Assembly: GCA_002779605.1 (NCBI GenBank)
Contig: PEWE01000004.1
Location: 19,498 to 83,497, forward strand
Source: Zetaproteobacteria bacterium CG06_land_8_20_14_3_00_59_53
Lineage (GTDB): Bacteria; Pseudomonadota; Zetaproteobacteria; Mariprofundales; Mariprofundaceae
DNA length: 64,000 bases
Direction: 5' to 3'
Shown: positions 35,309-45,906 of the stretch, piece by piece
How the letters are laid out: each line of letters starts with the position of its first letter
Position numbering within the stretch: the first letter of the stretch is position 1
Notes under the pieces: model-generated
Told to the model about the DNA's origin: nothing
The model's input: the letters and a program-made list of their open reading frames with translations, nothing else
The model's database searches: none
Position numbers and translations under genes: made by a program

Positions 35309-35797
35309 CTAACGGTAACGCGCATCGGCCGCGATATTCGCGGCGATCTGCGGCTCTTGGCGGTCGCCCACCGCAAGTAGCATGTCCTTGGTGTAGTAAA
35401 GCGCGGCGCGTGTCTCCGAGGCATACTCGAATTCCTGCGTCTCGACGATCGCATCCACCGGGCAGGCTTCCTGGCACAAACCGCAATAGATGCACTTGGT
35501 CATATCGATGTCATAGCGCGTGGTACGGCGGGTGCCGTCTGCTCGCTCCTCTGACTCGATAAGAATGGCCAATGCCGGACACACCACCTCGCACAGCTTG
35601 CAGGCGATGCAGCGTTCCTCGCCGTTCTCATAACGACGCAGGGCATGCAGGCCGCGGAAGCGCGGCGACAACCAGGTACGCTCTTCCGGGTATTCCACGG
35701 TGATCTTTTTCTTGAAAAGATATTTACCCGTCAGCATCAGGCCGATGAACAGCTCGCCGAGCAGCCAGGTTTTAACGGCGCGTTTGATCAGGCTCAT
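35309..35797 (-). CDS. nuoI: NADH-quinone oxidoreductase subunit I (two 4Fe-4S)
   Basis: A 162-aa ferredoxin-like subunit. The two clusters are [16 protein letters not shown] and [16 protein letters not shown], which hold N6a and N6b. It passes electrons from NuoG to NuoB. The start overlaps the nuoH stop by 4 bp. Confidence 0.98.
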   Translation of the reverse strand: MSLIKRAVKTWLLGELFIGLMLTGKYLFKKKITVEYPEERTWLSPRFRGLHALRRYENGEERCIACKLCEVVCPALAILIESEERADGTRRTTRYDIDMTKCIYCGLCQEACPVDAIVETQEFEYASETRAALYYTKDMLLAVGDRQEPQIAANIAADARYR

Positions 35798-36861
35798 GCT
35801 CCGACCCCCGGACGCCAGAAGTTGATGATATCGGACAGGCCCGGCGTATAGATGGCGATACCGATCACGGCCAGCCAGATCAGGGTCAGCGGCAGGAATA
35901 CCTTCCAGCCCAGACGCATCATCTGATCGTAACGATAACGCGGGAATGTGGCGCGGAACCAGATGAACACGAAGATCAGGAAGCAGGTCTTACCCAGCAG
36001 CCACACCGTCCCCGGAATCACATCCAGGAAGGGAAGCGGCGCATACCAGCCGCCGAGGAACAGGATGGAGGTCAGCAGACTGATCAGGATCATCGCTCCG
36101 TACTCGGCCAGCGAGAAGGTGGCGAACCACATGCCGGAATACTCGGTGAAATAACCGGAAACCAGCTCTTCGGTTTCGATCAGGTCGAACGGCGTACGCG
36201 CCACTTCGGCACAGCCGGAGATGAAATACACCAGAAACATCGGGAACAACGGCAGCAGGTACCAGTGCCAGAAGCCACCGGCCTGTGCATGCACGATTTC
36301 GTTGAGGTTCATGCTGCCGGCCATCATCAGCACACAGACAATGGCAAAGCCCATGGATATCTCATAGGACACCATCTGACAGGTGGCGCGCATCGCACCG
36401 AGGAAGGTGTATTTGGAGTTGGATGCCCAACCGGCCATCAGCACGCCGTACACGCTCAGGCTGGAAATCGCCATCACATACAGCACACCGACATTCAGGT
36501 TGGCGATGGCCATGACATGCACGGTATCCCACAGACCGAACAGCGTGGTTTCGCCGAACGGCACCACGGCAAAGGCAATCAATGCAGGCGTCAGCGCCAG
36601 CATCGGAGCGAGCACGAACAGCAGCTTGTTGGCCGATGTCGGGATGATGGTTTCCTTCATGAACAATTTCAGACCATCGGCGATCGGTTGCAGCAGACCG
36701 GCATAACCCACACGGTTGCAACCCTTACGCACCTGGATCCAGCCGATCACGCGGCGTTCGAAGTAGGTGATATATGCCACACCGAGCGCCACCGGCACGG
36801 CGATCGCCAGAATCTCCAGCGCCCAGATGCCGGCGGTGATACCTGTATCTAGCCAAGTCAT
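35794..36861 (-). CDS. nuoH: NADH-quinone oxidoreductase subunit H
   Basis: A 355-aa membrane subunit with eight or nine helices at the junction with the peripheral arm, forming the quinone chamber. Typical segments are [54 protein letters not shown] (split: [21 protein letters not shown]) and [21 protein letters not shown] (split: [19 protein letters not shown]). It overlaps nuoG by 4 bp. Confidence 0.98.
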   Translation of the reverse strand: MTWLDTGITAGIWALEILAIAVPVALGVAYITYFERRVIGWIQVRKGCNRVGYAGLLQPIADGLKLFMKETIIPTSANKLLFVLAPMLALTPALIAFAVVPFGETTLFGLWDTVHVMAIANLNVGVLYVMAISSLSVYGVLMAGWASNSKYTFLGAMRATCQMVSYEISMGFAIVCVLMMAGSMNLNEIVHAQAGGFWHWYLLPLFPMFLVYFISGCAEVARTPFDLIETEELVSGYFTEYSGMWFATFSLAEYGAMILISLLTSILFLGGWYAPLPFLDVIPGTVWLLGKTCFLIFVFIWFRATFPRYRYDQMMRLGWKVFLPLTLIWLAVIGIAIYTPGLSDIINFWRPGVGA

Positions 36862-39218
36862 GCCGCACCTCCGCGCAGGGTAACCCTGACCGAATTGGAC
36901 AGATCGCCTGCCACGCCGCGCTTGGCGACAAACAGCACACCCGGCGACACATCGTTACGCGTACCGACTGTGAAGCGCTGCTCGCCGAGTTCGGAAACCA
37001 CGGTCAGCTCACCGGCCCCAAGGCCGAGATCCTTCAGCGTGTCCGGATGCACCAGAACGTCGTCCAGAGCATGCAGCTCACCGGCATGCGACAGCAGCGC
37101 ACTTGCCCTGGCCCACACACCCTCACGGTACAATGAATAACGGCTGACCACGTCCAGCCCGGCCGGACTCAGATCGGCCTTGGCCGGCTGATAGACAGCC
37201 TTGCTGTTGCGCTTGGTCGGCATCAGGAAGGTATCCACCTTGTCGCTCTGCCAGGCCTGTCCGAGCTCCGGCAGGAAACGAACCACCTGCTGACGCAACT
37301 CCTCCAGATTAATGACCGGCACCTCGTATCCCAGCGCCTGTACCAGACGCATCATCACTTTCCACAGCGGACGCTCCTGTCCGACGGTGGTGATGGGATT
37401 TGCAGCCACACGAACCCGGCCCTCCATATTCAGGAAGGTACCCTCGATCTCCGAGTAGGCAGCAGCCGGCAGCATAACCTGCGCGCCGCCACTGATCTGT
37501 CCGGCGATCGCGCCGATCTGCACCAGCGGAACATTATCCAGCGCCTTGCGCGCCTGCACAGGGAACAGACCGTCACCGATCGGATCACTGCCCACCAGCA
37601 GGATCGCATCCAGCTTGCCTGCAGCGGCCGCATCGAAGATATCGCCGGCACTGACACGAACATCACCGAACACGGCGGAGAGCACCTGTGCATTCATACC
37701 CTCGGGAACCAGGTTGCGCCCGTCGGCCTCTGCCTCGGCATGGCCGCAGCCGCGCATCAGCAGATCCAGACCGTGGATCAGCGCAGCGGCATCCGGATGG
37801 CAGCGGATCTCTTCACCGACGATCAGCGAGCAGGATTCGGACATCAGGGCATCGGCCAGCAGCTTGCCTGCCTCATGACGGTCCTTCACAGCAGCCATCC
37901 ATTCCTTCATGCCCGCAGCGGTCTTGCCCAGATCGGACACCTGCTGCATGGCACGGGCGATCACCGCCGCCCAGTCGCGCGGCTTGATCAGCGCTTCATT
38001 GCTGATCTGCGCATTGGTCCGGTAGTTCATACTGCCGATACGGGTCACCGGCTTGCCGCGACCCAGACGCTTACGCAGGCGCTGCATCATCAGCGGCAGG
38101 CGCTGGCGCAGATCGCAACCCAGGATCACCACATCATCGGCATCCTCGATCTGCTGCGTGGTCTCGACAAAGCCCTCTTCGAAGGCGAACGGACGCATAT
38201 CACGGCGATGCAGATCGAAGGCGACCTTCGCATCGGGGAAGGCCAGATCACGCAACAGGCGGATGGCGGTATAGCCCTCCACACTCCAGAACGGCGAAAT
38301 AATCATGCCGACGCGCTTGCCCTTCAGTTGCTCGACGGCACGCTGCACGGCGTCATCCCAACCGCTATCGCGCATCTCGTCTTTTTCACGTATGCGCGGC
38401 GTCAGAATGCGATGCTCGGAACGGAATGCGTCATAAACATAACGACCGCGATCGCACAACCACGGCTCGGGACTGTCCACCACCGGCTGGATGCGGATCA
38501 CTTCAGCACCGCGCGATTCGATCTGGATGTCGCAACCGTTCGGGCACTGCGTGCAGGTCGAATGATGGCGGGTCAGTTCCCACGGTCGGGACACATCGTG
38601 CGACGGACCGTCCAGCAGCGCTCCGACCGGACACACATCCGGCAGGTTGCCGGAGAGCTCGGAACTCAGGCACTCATCCACAATTCCGGCAATACTCATA
38701 TGATCGCCGCGATTGAGCACGCCGATATCGCCGGTACCGGCGATCTCGTCGGCAAAGCGCACGCAGCGGGTGCAATGGATGCAACGGGTCATCGAGGTGG
38801 TAACGAACGGACCGAGTTCGTAATCGTTGACGGCGCGCTTGCCCTCGGAGTACCGCCCCTTGGATGCACCGTATTCCATCGAGTAGTCCTGTAGCTTGCA
38901 GTCGCCGCCCTGATCACACACCGGACAATCCAGCGGATGATTGATGAGCAGATACTCCATGGTCATCTTGTGGTCCTTGTCCAGACTTTCGCTCTGGGTA
39001 CGGACCTTCATGCCTTCGGAAACAGGTGTGCAGCAGGACGCAGCAGGCTTGTTCCAGCCTTCCACCTCGACCAGGCACATACGGCAGTTCGCTGCCACCG
39101 ACAATTCCGGGTGATAGCAGAAGTAAGGCACACTCACTTGCTGAGCACGGCAGGCCTCCAGAATACTGGTGCCCGGCGCAACGGTTACTTCCACGTCATT
39201 GATATACAGGGTCGTCAT
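36858..39218 (-). CDS. nuoG: NADH-quinone oxidoreductase subunit G
   Basis: A 786-aa subunit. The N-terminus binds a 2Fe-2S ([15 protein letters not shown] and further Cys) and 4Fe-4S clusters ([34 protein letters not shown]). A further CTQCPNGCD motif follows in the molybdopterin-oxidoreductase-like part ([20 protein letters not shown]). The C-terminal half is this catalytically inactive molybdopterin-like domain. It moves electrons from NuoEF to NuoI. The Cys set appears complete. Confidence 0.96.
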   Translation of the reverse strand: MTTLYINDVEVTVAPGTSILEACRAQQVSVPYFCYHPELSVAANCRMCLVEVEGWNKPAASCCTPVSEGMKVRTQSESLDKDHKMTMEYLLINHPLDCPVCDQGGDCKLQDYSMEYGASKGRYSEGKRAVNDYELGPFVTTSMTRCIHCTRCVRFADEIAGTGDIGVLNRGDHMSIAGIVDECLSSELSGNLPDVCPVGALLDGPSHDVSRPWELTRHHSTCTQCPNGCDIQIESRGAEVIRIQPVVDSPEPWLCDRGRYVYDAFRSEHRILTPRIREKDEMRDSGWDDAVQRAVEQLKGKRVGMIISPFWSVEGYTAIRLLRDLAFPDAKVAFDLHRRDMRPFAFEEGFVETTQQIEDADDVVILGCDLRQRLPLMMQRLRKRLGRGKPVTRIGSMNYRTNAQISNEALIKPRDWAAVIARAMQQVSDLGKTAAGMKEWMAAVKDRHEAGKLLADALMSESCSLIVGEEIRCHPDAAALIHGLDLLMRGCGHAEAEADGRNLVPEGMNAQVLSAVFGDVRVSAGDIFDAAAAGKLDAILLVGSDPIGDGLFPVQARKALDNVPLVQIGAIAGQISGGAQVMLPAAAYSEIEGTFLNMEGRVRVAANPITTVGQERPLWKVMMRLVQALGYEVPVINLEELRQQVVRFLPELGQAWQSDKVDTFLMPTKRNSKAVYQPAKADLSPAGLDVVSRYSLYREGVWARASALLSHAGELHALDDVLVHPDTLKDLGLGAGELTVVSELGEQRFTVGTRNDVSPGVLFVAKRGVAGDLSNSVRVTLRGGAA

Positions 39219-40492
39219 GCCGCTTTCTCCACAATGCCGGCACGCACTGCATCCGGGAAGTGCCTGAGCACGGACAGCACCGGTGCCGCAGCACCGTCAG
39301 CCAGCGCACAAATCGTCCGCCCGGCCATGAACCTGGCAGCATCGCGCAACACATCCATATCATCCGGCTTGCCATTGCCCGCCTCGATACGCACCAGCAC
39401 GCGCTCCAGCCAACCGGTACCCTCGCGGCAGGGCGTGCACTGACCGCAGGACTCATGCGCATAGAAATGCGCCAGACGACGGGCCACAGCCAGCACATCG
39501 GCGGTTTCGTCCATCACGATGATCGCACCGGACCCCATCATCGAGCCGGCCTTGGCCAGATCGTCGAAGGTCAGCGGAATATCGTAGTGCTCGGCAGTCA
39601 GCCACGGGGAGGATGAACCACCCGGAATAATTGCTTTGGGAACTGTTCCGTGCTGCAGGCCGCCGCAGCAATCCTCGATCAGGGCTCTCAGCGATGTACC
39701 CAGCGGCACCTCGTAGTTACCCGGCTTGTTCACATGTCCGGACACGGAAAAGATCTTCATGCCGGTATTGTTGGCCACGCCGATAGAGGCATGCCATTCG
39801 CCACCGAACTTCAGAATGGCGGGAATGGTCGCCAGGGTCTCGACATTGTTGACCACGGTCGGGCAGCGGTAGAAGCCTTCCACAGCGGGAAATGGCGGCT
39901 TGAAGCGCGGACGACCGGCCTTGCCTTCCACCGATTCGATGAGCGCGGTCTCTTCACCGCAGATATAGGCGCCCGCACCGCGATGCACGGTCAGGTTCAT
40001 GGAGAACTTGGTGCCGAGGATGTTCTCGCCGAGCAGATTCGCGGCATAGGCCTCGCGGATCGCCGCATCCAGCACATTCGCCTCATGCAGGAATTCGCCA
40101 CGGATATAGATATAGGCATCGTGCACACCGAGTGCGAACCCGGCCATGATCATACCTTCGATCAGCAGATGCGGATCGAAACGCATGATATCGCGGTCCT
40201 TGAAGGTACCCGGCTCGCCCTCATCGGCATTGCACATCAGATAGATCGGCTTGCCGGTATTGCGCGGCACGAAGGACCATTTCAGGCCCGTCGGGAAGCC
40301 TGCACCACCGCGACCGCGGATGCCGGAGGTCTTGACCTCGGCAATGATCTTCTCGGAAGTGAACTCTTTCAGCACGGTCGGCAGGAACTCGTAGGCTCCG
40401 TTGGCCCTGGCCACCGACAGCTTGGTCTGATCCTTGATCGCAATGCGGTCAAAGCAAATGGACTTCACCTTTTTCGGATCGGAGGAAATCAT
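39215..40492 (-). CDS. nuoF: NADH-quinone oxidoreductase subunit F (NADH/FMN)
   Basis: A 425-aa protein that binds NADH and FMN and carries the N3 cluster. GIRGRGGAGFPTGLKWSF and NADEGEPGTFKDRDIM mark the nucleotide sites, GAGAYICGEETALIESVEG the flavin region, and ESCGQCTPCREGTGW the 4Fe-4S motif. Overlaps with nuoE and nuoG are of 4 bp. Confidence 0.98.
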   Translation of the reverse strand: MISSDPKKVKSICFDRIAIKDQTKLSVARANGAYEFLPTVLKEFTSEKIIAEVKTSGIRGRGGAGFPTGLKWSFVPRNTGKPIYLMCNADEGEPGTFKDRDIMRFDPHLLIEGMIMAGFALGVHDAYIYIRGEFLHEANVLDAAIREAYAANLLGENILGTKFSMNLTVHRGAGAYICGEETALIESVEGKAGRPRFKPPFPAVEGFYRCPTVVNNVETLATIPAILKFGGEWHASIGVANNTGMKIFSVSGHVNKPGNYEVPLGTSLRALIEDCCGGLQHGTVPKAIIPGGSSSPWLTAEHYDIPLTFDDLAKAGSMMGSGAIIVMDETADVLAVARRLAHFYAHESCGQCTPCREGTGWLERVLVRIEAGNGKPDDMDVLRDAARFMAGRTICALADGAAAPVLSVLRHFPDAVRAGIVEKAA

Positions 40493-40992
40493 GCCGCACC
40501 TCCTTTCGAACGCGCTTTATCGATAAAGGCATCGATATGCGCGGCATCCACTTTTTCATGGTAGGCATTGTTGATCTGCACCACCGGGGCGCCGGCACAG
40601 GCACCTGCACACTCCACCTCGGTCACGGTGAACATACCGTCCGGCGTGGTCTCGCCGACCTTGATGCCGAGCTTGTCGCACATGTGAGCAACCAGTTCAT
40701 TGGCCCCGTTGAGCATGCAGCCGGCATTGGTGCACACCTCCATCAGGTATGTGCCGCAAGGCTTCTCGCGGAACATGGTGTAGAAGGTCACCACCTCGCG
40801 CACGGCCATCAGGCGCACGCCGAGGGTATCGGCCACCAGCTGTTGAACCGGCATGGACAGATAGCCGAAATCCTCCTGCGCCATATGCAGCACCGGCAGC
40901 AATGCCGACTGCGCGGCCGGATAACGCTCGACCAGCGATTTGATTTCCGCCAGACGAGCATCGGAAAACACGGGGTTCGCTGCCGGTCTCAT
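40489..40992 (-). CDS. nuoE: NADH-quinone oxidoreductase subunit E (2Fe-2S)
   Basis: A 167-aa thioredoxin-like ferredoxin. Cluster N1a ligands lie in [11 protein letters not shown] and [16 protein letters not shown]. It works with NuoF at the NADH entry point. Its ATG overlaps the nuoD stop. Confidence 0.97.
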   Translation of the reverse strand: MRPAANPVFSDARLAEIKSLVERYPAAQSALLPVLHMAQEDFGYLSMPVQQLVADTLGVRLMAVREVVTFYTMFREKPCGTYLMEVCTNAGCMLNGANELVAHMCDKLGIKVGETTPDGMFTVTEVECAGACAGAPVVQINNAYHEKVDAAHIDAFIDKARSKGGAA

Positions 40993-42167
40993 CGGTCCAC
41001 CTCACCAAACACAATATCCTGTGTGCCTAGGATGGCCACAACGTCGGCAATCATGTGGCCGCGACACATATAATCCAGCGCCTGCACATGCGCAAAGCCG
41101 GAAGCGCGCACCTTCATGCGGTAGGGCTTGTTGGAACCATCCGACACCAGATACACGGCAAACTCGCCCTTGGGGTGCTCCACTGCCGCATACACCTCAC
41201 CGGCGGGAACATGGTAACCCTCGGAGAAATATTTGAAGTGATGGATCAGCGCTTCCATATCCTCTTTCATCGAGGCACGCGGCGGCGCCGTCAGCTTGTA
41301 ATCATCCACATTGACCGGACCGGAATTGGCCGACAGCCAGGCGATACACTGCTTGATGATCTCATTGGACTGACGCATCTCTTCGACACGCACCAGATAT
41401 CGGTCGTAGCAGTCACCGGTCACACCGATCGGGATATCGAAGTCCATCTTGTCATAGACATCGTAAGGCTGCGTCTTGCGCAGATCCCAGGCGATACCGG
41501 AGCCACGGATCATCGGACCGGTAAAGCCCCAGGCCAATGCCGCTTCCTTGTCCACCACACCGATATCCACATTACGCTGTTTCCAGATGCGGTTTTCCTT
41601 GAGCAGTGTGTCGTACTCATCGACATAGCCGGGGAAGGTCCCGGTAAAGTCCTTGATCTTGTCCAGCAGCCCGTCGGGCAGCTCCTTACTCACGCCGCCC
41701 GGACGGAAATAGGCGGCATGCATACGTGCACCCGAGACCTCTTCGTAGAAATCGAAGATATCCTCGCGCTCGCGGAAACAGTACAGGAAGATGGTCATCG
41801 CGCCGATATCCAGCGCCACGGCACCCAGCCACATGCAGTGGTTCAGGATGCGGGTCAGCTCGGCATACATCACGCGGATATACTGTGCGCGCTCCGGCGG
41901 AGTGATGTCGAGAAGCTTCTCGACAGCCAGCGCATAAGCATGCTCGTTGGCCATCATGGAGACATAATCGAAGCGGTCGAAATAGGGGACGTTCTGCAGA
42001 TAGGTCTTGTACTCGAAGAGCTTCTCGGTGCCGCGATGCAGCAGACCGATATGCGGGTCGCAACGCTCGATCACCTCGCCGTCCAGCTCGGTGACCAGAC
42101 GCAGCACACCATGCGCGGCCGGATGCTGCGGACCGAAGTTGAGGGTGTAGTTTTTAATCTCAGCCAC
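40989..42167 (-). CDS. nuoD: NADH-quinone oxidoreductase subunit D
   Basis: A 392-aa 49-kDa-type subunit with the conserved [14 protein letters not shown] at the N-terminus and ending in DIVFGEVDR. It lines the quinone site together with NuoB. GTG start, overlapping nuoC by 8 bp. It is not fused to nuoC, unlike in E. coli. Confidence 0.97.
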   Translation of the reverse strand: MAEIKNYTLNFGPQHPAAHGVLRLVTELDGEVIERCDPHIGLLHRGTEKLFEYKTYLQNVPYFDRFDYVSMMANEHAYALAVEKLLDITPPERAQYIRVMYAELTRILNHCMWLGAVALDIGAMTIFLYCFREREDIFDFYEEVSGARMHAAYFRPGGVSKELPDGLLDKIKDFTGTFPGYVDEYDTLLKENRIWKQRNVDIGVVDKEAALAWGFTGPMIRGSGIAWDLRKTQPYDVYDKMDFDIPIGVTGDCYDRYLVRVEEMRQSNEIIKQCIAWLSANSGPVNVDDYKLTAPPRASMKEDMEALIHHFKYFSEGYHVPAGEVYAAVEHPKGEFAVYLVSDGSNKPYRMKVRASGFAHVQALDYMCRGHMIADVVAILGTQDIVFGEVDR

Positions 42168-42765
42168 GGTCCACCCCCGGGAAAGACTTGGGAATCAACA
42201 CGCGATTCTCCACCTTGTTCGGCTTGTACACGCAGCGCCACTGGGCATCGTCGTAGAACATCTCCACACGACCGGTGAGCGGGAAATCCTTGCGCAGCGG
42301 ATGGCCCTCGAAACCGTAGTCAGTGAGGATGCGGCGCAGATCGGGATGATTGACGAACATGATGCCGTACATATCGAAACACTCGCGCTCGAACCAGTTG
42401 GCCGTCGGCCACACCTCGACCACGGAACCGACCAGCTCGCGCTCATTGACCGGCACCTTCAGGCGAACACGGCAGTTGTTCTGCACACTCAACAGGTGAT
42501 ACACCACCTGAAATCGCTTATCCTTCGCACCATGCCCCGGATATTCGCTCATATCCACGCCGCACAGGTCCACCATCTGTTCGAAACCCTGCTGCTTGAG
42601 GAAATGACACACCTCGACGATGCACGGGTAGCCCAGCACGACCACCGGCATATCGATACCCATGGACACCGACAACACCTGCTTGCCGAACTTCTTCTGC
42701 AGGGCATCCATATACGCCGGAAATGCCTGCTGCTTGTTCTCTTTATTATCCACCTGACCGCTCAT
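42160..42765 (-). CDS. nuoC: NadH-quinone oxidoreductase subunit C
   Basis: A 201-aa 30-kDa-type subunit. The typical segment is [47 protein letters not shown] (key parts [13 protein letters not shown] and [13 protein letters not shown]). It is in the peripheral arm and supports NuoD. It begins 6 bp after nuoB. Confidence 0.97.
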   Translation of the reverse strand: MSGQVDNKENKQQAFPAYMDALQKKFGKQVLSVSMGIDMPVVVLGYPCIVEVCHFLKQQGFEQMVDLCGVDMSEYPGHGAKDKRFQVVYHLLSVQNNCRVRLKVPVNERELVGSVVEVWPTANWFERECFDMYGIMFVNHPDLRRILTDYGFEGHPLRKDFPLTGRVEMFYDDAQWRCVYKPNKVENRVLIPKSFPGVDRG

Positions 42766-42771
42766 CGATAC

Positions 42772-43248
42772 CTACCGCGCAATCGTATTGGTGCGTTTGA
42801 TTTTTTCCTGCAACTGAATGAAGCCGTAGAGCAATGCCTCGGCAGTCGGCGGGCATCCCGGCACATAGATATCCACCGGCACGATGCGGTCGCAACCACG
42901 CACCACGGGATAGGAATAATGATAATAGCCGCCGCCATTGGCGCACGAACCCATGGAGATCACCCAGCGCGGCTCGGACATCTGGTCGTACACCTTGCGC
43001 AGGGCCGGGGCCATCTTGTTGCACAGCGTGCCTGCCACCACCATCACGTCGGACTGACGCGGAGACGGGCGGAACACGATACCGAAACGGTCCAGATCGT
43101 AGCGTGCGGCACCGGCATGCATCATCTCCACAGCACAGCAGGCCAGACCGAAGGTCATCGGCCACAGCGAACCGGTACGCGCCCAGTTGATGACCTTGTC
43201 AGCGGTGGTGGTTACATAACCCTTACTGAGAACACCTTCTATTCCCAT
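42772..43248 (-). CDS. nuoB: NADH-quinone oxidoreductase subunit B (cluster N2)
   Basis: A 158-aa protein. The N2 cluster ligands are the CC pair in [25 protein letters not shown], and [13 protein letters not shown]. It passes electrons to the quinone. ATG 43248 is chosen because it gives [20 protein letters not shown]; it overlaps the nuoA stop by 10 bp, and the frame upstream is a nuoA shadow. Confidence 0.97.
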   Translation of the reverse strand: MGIEGVLSKGYVTTTADKVINWARTGSLWPMTFGLACCAVEMMHAGAARYDLDRFGIVFRPSPRQSDVMVVAGTLCNKMAPALRKVYDQMSEPRWVISMGSCANGGGYYHYSYPVVRGCDRIVPVDIYVPGCPPTAEALLYGFIQLQEKIKRTNTIAR

Positions 43249-43610
43249 TGCAGAGCCCCCTTCTTCCAGGCATAGACATAACCGACCACGAGGATGAACA
43301 GGAACAACAGCATTTCGATCAGACCGAACAGGCCGATAGCGTCCAGCACCACCGCCCACGGGAACATGAAAGCTGTTTCAATATCGAAGATGACAAACAG
43401 GATGGCGACCAGATAGAAGCGCACATCGAACTGCATGCGCGCGTCCTCGAAGGCCTCGAAACCGCACTCGTAGGCGGAGAGTTTTTCGGCATCGGGTTTC
43501 TGGGTGGCAACAAAAAGGGTAAGCACAAGCGGGGCTGCGCCCATGGCAAAAGCAATCACGATAAATATAAATATCGGTGCGTATTGCGTAGCGAGATACT
43601 CTGCGCCCAT
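43239..43610 (-). CDS. nuoA: NADH-quinone oxidoreductase subunit A
   Basis: A 123-aa three-helix subunit. [32 protein letters not shown] (key: [22 protein letters not shown]) is the ND3 signature with the mobile loop Cys. It is the first gene of the operon. ATG 43610 has a GGAGGG site just upstream; an open frame to 43700 is not conserved. Confidence 0.97.
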   Translation of the reverse strand: MGAEYLATQYAPIFIFIVIAFAMGAAPLVLTLFVATQKPDAEKLSAYECGFEAFEDARMQFDVRFYLVAILFVIFDIETAFMFPWAVVLDAIGLFGLIEMLLFLFILVVGYVYAWKKGALQWE

Positions 43611-43680
43611 GACCCCTCCGGTGGTGACGTTTCCCTCAGAAACGGCGAAAGATGACAGAGCCCTTTTCAGCCGTTGCGTA

Positions 43681-43708
43681 ACTATCAACACAGATTGCAT
43701 GGTGTCAA
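43681..43708 (-). promoter_or_regulatory. Candidate sigma70 promoter of the nuo operon
   Basis: On the - strand, a perfect TTGACA (43703-43708) is separated by 16 bp from GATAGT (43681-43686), four of six matches to the -10 consensus. It predicts a leader of about 64 nt before nuoA. A small CCCGC/GCGGG hairpin lies just upstream. Confidence 0.7.
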
Positions 43709-43867
43709 GCCTGTGCGCCCCCGCAAAACCCGCAGAAAATCGCGGGGCTATTACACTCTTGTGCGCTCAGTTGCCGGCGTGGACAGTCCATCAGGTGCGA
43801 CTAGCATGAGCCTTCCGGGAAACCATCCACCCACCCCGGACGCAGACTACAACCACAGGGGAGAAGC

Positions 43868-44260
43868 ATGCGAAACAGCGTCATGGCGAACGTCGAATTC
43901 TGCTTCAAGGGCGAATTCATCGACGCCTGTGCAGCCATCGATCTCGACCTCTGCCTGCGTCACGGCGAACCGATGCACTACATCTACCACGAACTCGGCG
44001 CGCAGAACGGCATCGGCACGCACACCTATGAATTCGACGTCATGGTGATGGAACCGGTCGAGTTTTCCCATCCGACCGGACTGGCCTGCCGCTTTCTGGC
44101 GGACGGGCATCTGGACTTCGACGCACTGCACCAGGCATGGGAGGCGGAAAAAATCGACGACATCCTGAAACCCATCGCGCTCAGACATCTGGGCATCGCC
44201 AGACTGGAAGAACACCCGGCCATCAAGGCCGCGCTGGTCGAGGCCTATCTCGCAAGCTAG
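43868..44260 (+). CDS. Protein of unknown function, divergent from nuo
   Basis: A 130-aa soluble ORF with ATG start and a GGGGAG site at 43857-43862. It has no signal peptide and is acidic, with 4 Cys and several His near the front (ACAAIDLDLCLRHGEPMHYIYHELGAQNG). The C-terminus is helical (LEEHPAIKAALVEAYLAS). Codon use looks like that of its neighbours. It is divergent from nuoA and ends 11 bp from sthA (convergent). I do not recognise a family. Confidence 0.65.
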   Translation: MRNSVMANVEFCFKGEFIDACAAIDLDLCLRHGEPMHYIYHELGAQNGIGTHTYEFDVMVMEPVEFSHPTGLACRFLADGHLDFDALHQAWEAEKIDDILKPIALRHLGIARLEEHPAIKAALVEAYLAS

Positions 44261-44271
44261 GGCCTGAGGCT

Positions 44272-45711
44272 TCATTCCTGTAAAGCGGCGACCTGCTTCT
44301 CAGCGTGTTCCGCCGGCTCGCGGTGCAGCACAGCCAGACAATCCAGCGCTGCGAGTTTGTAGCATTCGGCCAGCGTCGGATAGTTGAACACATTGCGCAC
44401 CAGATCGGTCACCGTGCCTCCCAGATTCATCACCAGCTGCCCGATATGGATCAGTTCGCTGGCAGATTCGCCGACGATATGCACACCGAGGATCTTGCGA
44501 GTGGCGCGCTCCACATTGAGCTTCAGCAGGCCGGTTTCCTCGCCGATGATCTGGCCGCGCGCGCTGTCGGAGAAGCGTCCGCGACCGACCACATAATCCA
44601 CCCCCTCGGCACGCAGTTCCTTCTCGGTTTTCCCCACATAGGAGATCTCCGGGATCGTGTAGATGGCCATCGGCATATTGTCCACCATATGCGGCGTCTT
44701 CTCGCCGAAAGCATGCATCACGGCGATTCTTCCCTGTTCCATGCCGGTGGCGGCCAGCGCCGGTCGTCCGATCAGATCGCCGACCGCATAGATGTGCGGC
44801 ACATTGCTCTGGAAGAATTCATTCACCCCGATCCAGCCGGCATCCACATCCACCCCGGCGTGCTCCAGCATCAGGGTGCTGCTGTTCGGCTCCCTGCCCT
44901 GCGCGTAGAGCAGCGCATCGGAGACGATCTCGCCGCCATCCTGCAGCGTGACGACAACCTGCCCGTCCTGCTTGCGGATGGCAGCGGCCCGGCTGTTCAT
45001 GCGGAATTGCACGCCCATCGACTGCATCGCATCGGTCAGTGCCGACACCACATCCTCGCTGAGATAGGAGAGTACCTGAGCATGGCTGTCCATCACGCTC
45101 ACCTCGACCCCGAGGGCAGCGAAGATGCAGGTGAATTCACAGGCGATCACACCACCGCCGACCACGGTCATCGAGCCGGGCAGATGACGCAGCTTGAGGA
45201 TGGAGGTCGAATCCAGCACCGCCTTGCGGTCGAAAGGCACATCGGCCGGACGGCGCGGTCTGGAACCTGTGGCCAGCACGATGACATCCGCACTCAAGCG
45301 GCGCACCTCGCCGTTCGGGGTTGTCACATCCAGCGCATGCGGGCCGGCAAAGCATGCATCGCCGGGAATCAGGGCCACGCCGCTGCGCATCAGGCGATTG
45401 AGAATCACCGACTCCTGCTGGGCGATGACCATCTCCTTCTGCCGGATAGCTTCGGCCAGCAGGCCGTGCGGCCGGAGCACCCCGCCGCCGAATGCGCCGC
45501 GCATGCCGCGCCGGCCCGATCTCGAGGCAAGAAAAGCCACCTCGCGCAGCGCCTTGCTCGGAATGGTGCCGGTCTGCAGGCCCGCGCCGCCGATCCGCGG
45601 CTTGCGTTCGATGATGCCGGCGCGTTTGCCCATGCGTGCCGCATGCAGCGCCGCATGCTGACCGGCAGGACCGGAACCGATGATAAGCAGGTCGAAATCG
45701 TTGTCGGACAT
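44272..45711 (-). CDS. sthA: Soluble pyridine nucleotide transhydrogenase SthA-like
   Basis: A 479-aa flavoprotein of the class I disulfide reductase fold: FAD motif IIGSGPAGQHAALHAAR, NAD(P) motif VVGGGVIACEFTCIFAALGVEV (GGGVIACE), and the dimerisation domain ending in FNYPTLAECYKLAALDCL. The redox Cys pair is absent (GGAGLQTGTIPSK), as in SthA and unlike dihydrolipoamide dehydrogenase. It should move hydride between NADPH and NAD+. The start at 45711 gives MSDNDFDLLIIGSG; 18 further codons upstream are open but not conserved. Confidence 0.88.
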   Translation of the reverse strand: MSDNDFDLLIIGSGPAGQHAALHAARMGKRAGIIERKPRIGGAGLQTGTIPSKALREVAFLASRSGRRGMRGAFGGGVLRPHGLLAEAIRQKEMVIAQQESVILNRLMRSGVALIPGDACFAGPHALDVTTPNGEVRRLSADVIVLATGSRPRRPADVPFDRKAVLDSTSILKLRHLPGSMTVVGGGVIACEFTCIFAALGVEVSVMDSHAQVLSYLSEDVVSALTDAMQSMGVQFRMNSRAAAIRKQDGQVVVTLQDGGEIVSDALLYAQGREPNSSTLMLEHAGVDVDAGWIGVNEFFQSNVPHIYAVGDLIGRPALAATGMEQGRIAVMHAFGEKTPHMVDNMPMAIYTIPEISYVGKTEKELRAEGVDYVVGRGRFSDSARGQIIGEETGLLKLNVERATRKILGVHIVGESASELIHIGQLVMNLGGTVTDLVRNVFNYPTLAECYKLAALDCLAVLHREPAEHAEKQVAALQE

Positions 45712-45906
45712 GGCGCACCTCGATGCCCCGACTTTATGCGCGCAACAGACAATGACAACTGACAATTTAAGACTTAAACCGTACCGTGCTTTATCGGGGG
45801 GGTTCGGCTACCATGCGCCCCGCAAGGCGCCTTTAAAACAGATAAGCGACCCTGACTTCAAAACTTTTCTCCATCAGGGCCGAACCCTGAACGCAGGTGA
45901 ACCCCG

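Noticed and set aside
43729..43746. CCCGC/GCGGG hairpin upstream of the nuo promoter as a terminator or attenuator
   Set aside because: The stem is only 5 bp and lies before the likely promoter, so it would not be in the nuo transcript.
44272..45711. Dihydrolipoamide dehydrogenase or mercuric reductase reading of the flavoprotein
   Set aside because: The redox-active Cys pair is missing in the GGAGLQTGTIPSK segment, which fits SthA.
45712..45906. Promoter or cold-shock leader upstream of deaD
   Set aside because: The AT-rich stretch near 45760-45795 holds no pair of boxes close to consensus, so I left it unannotated.
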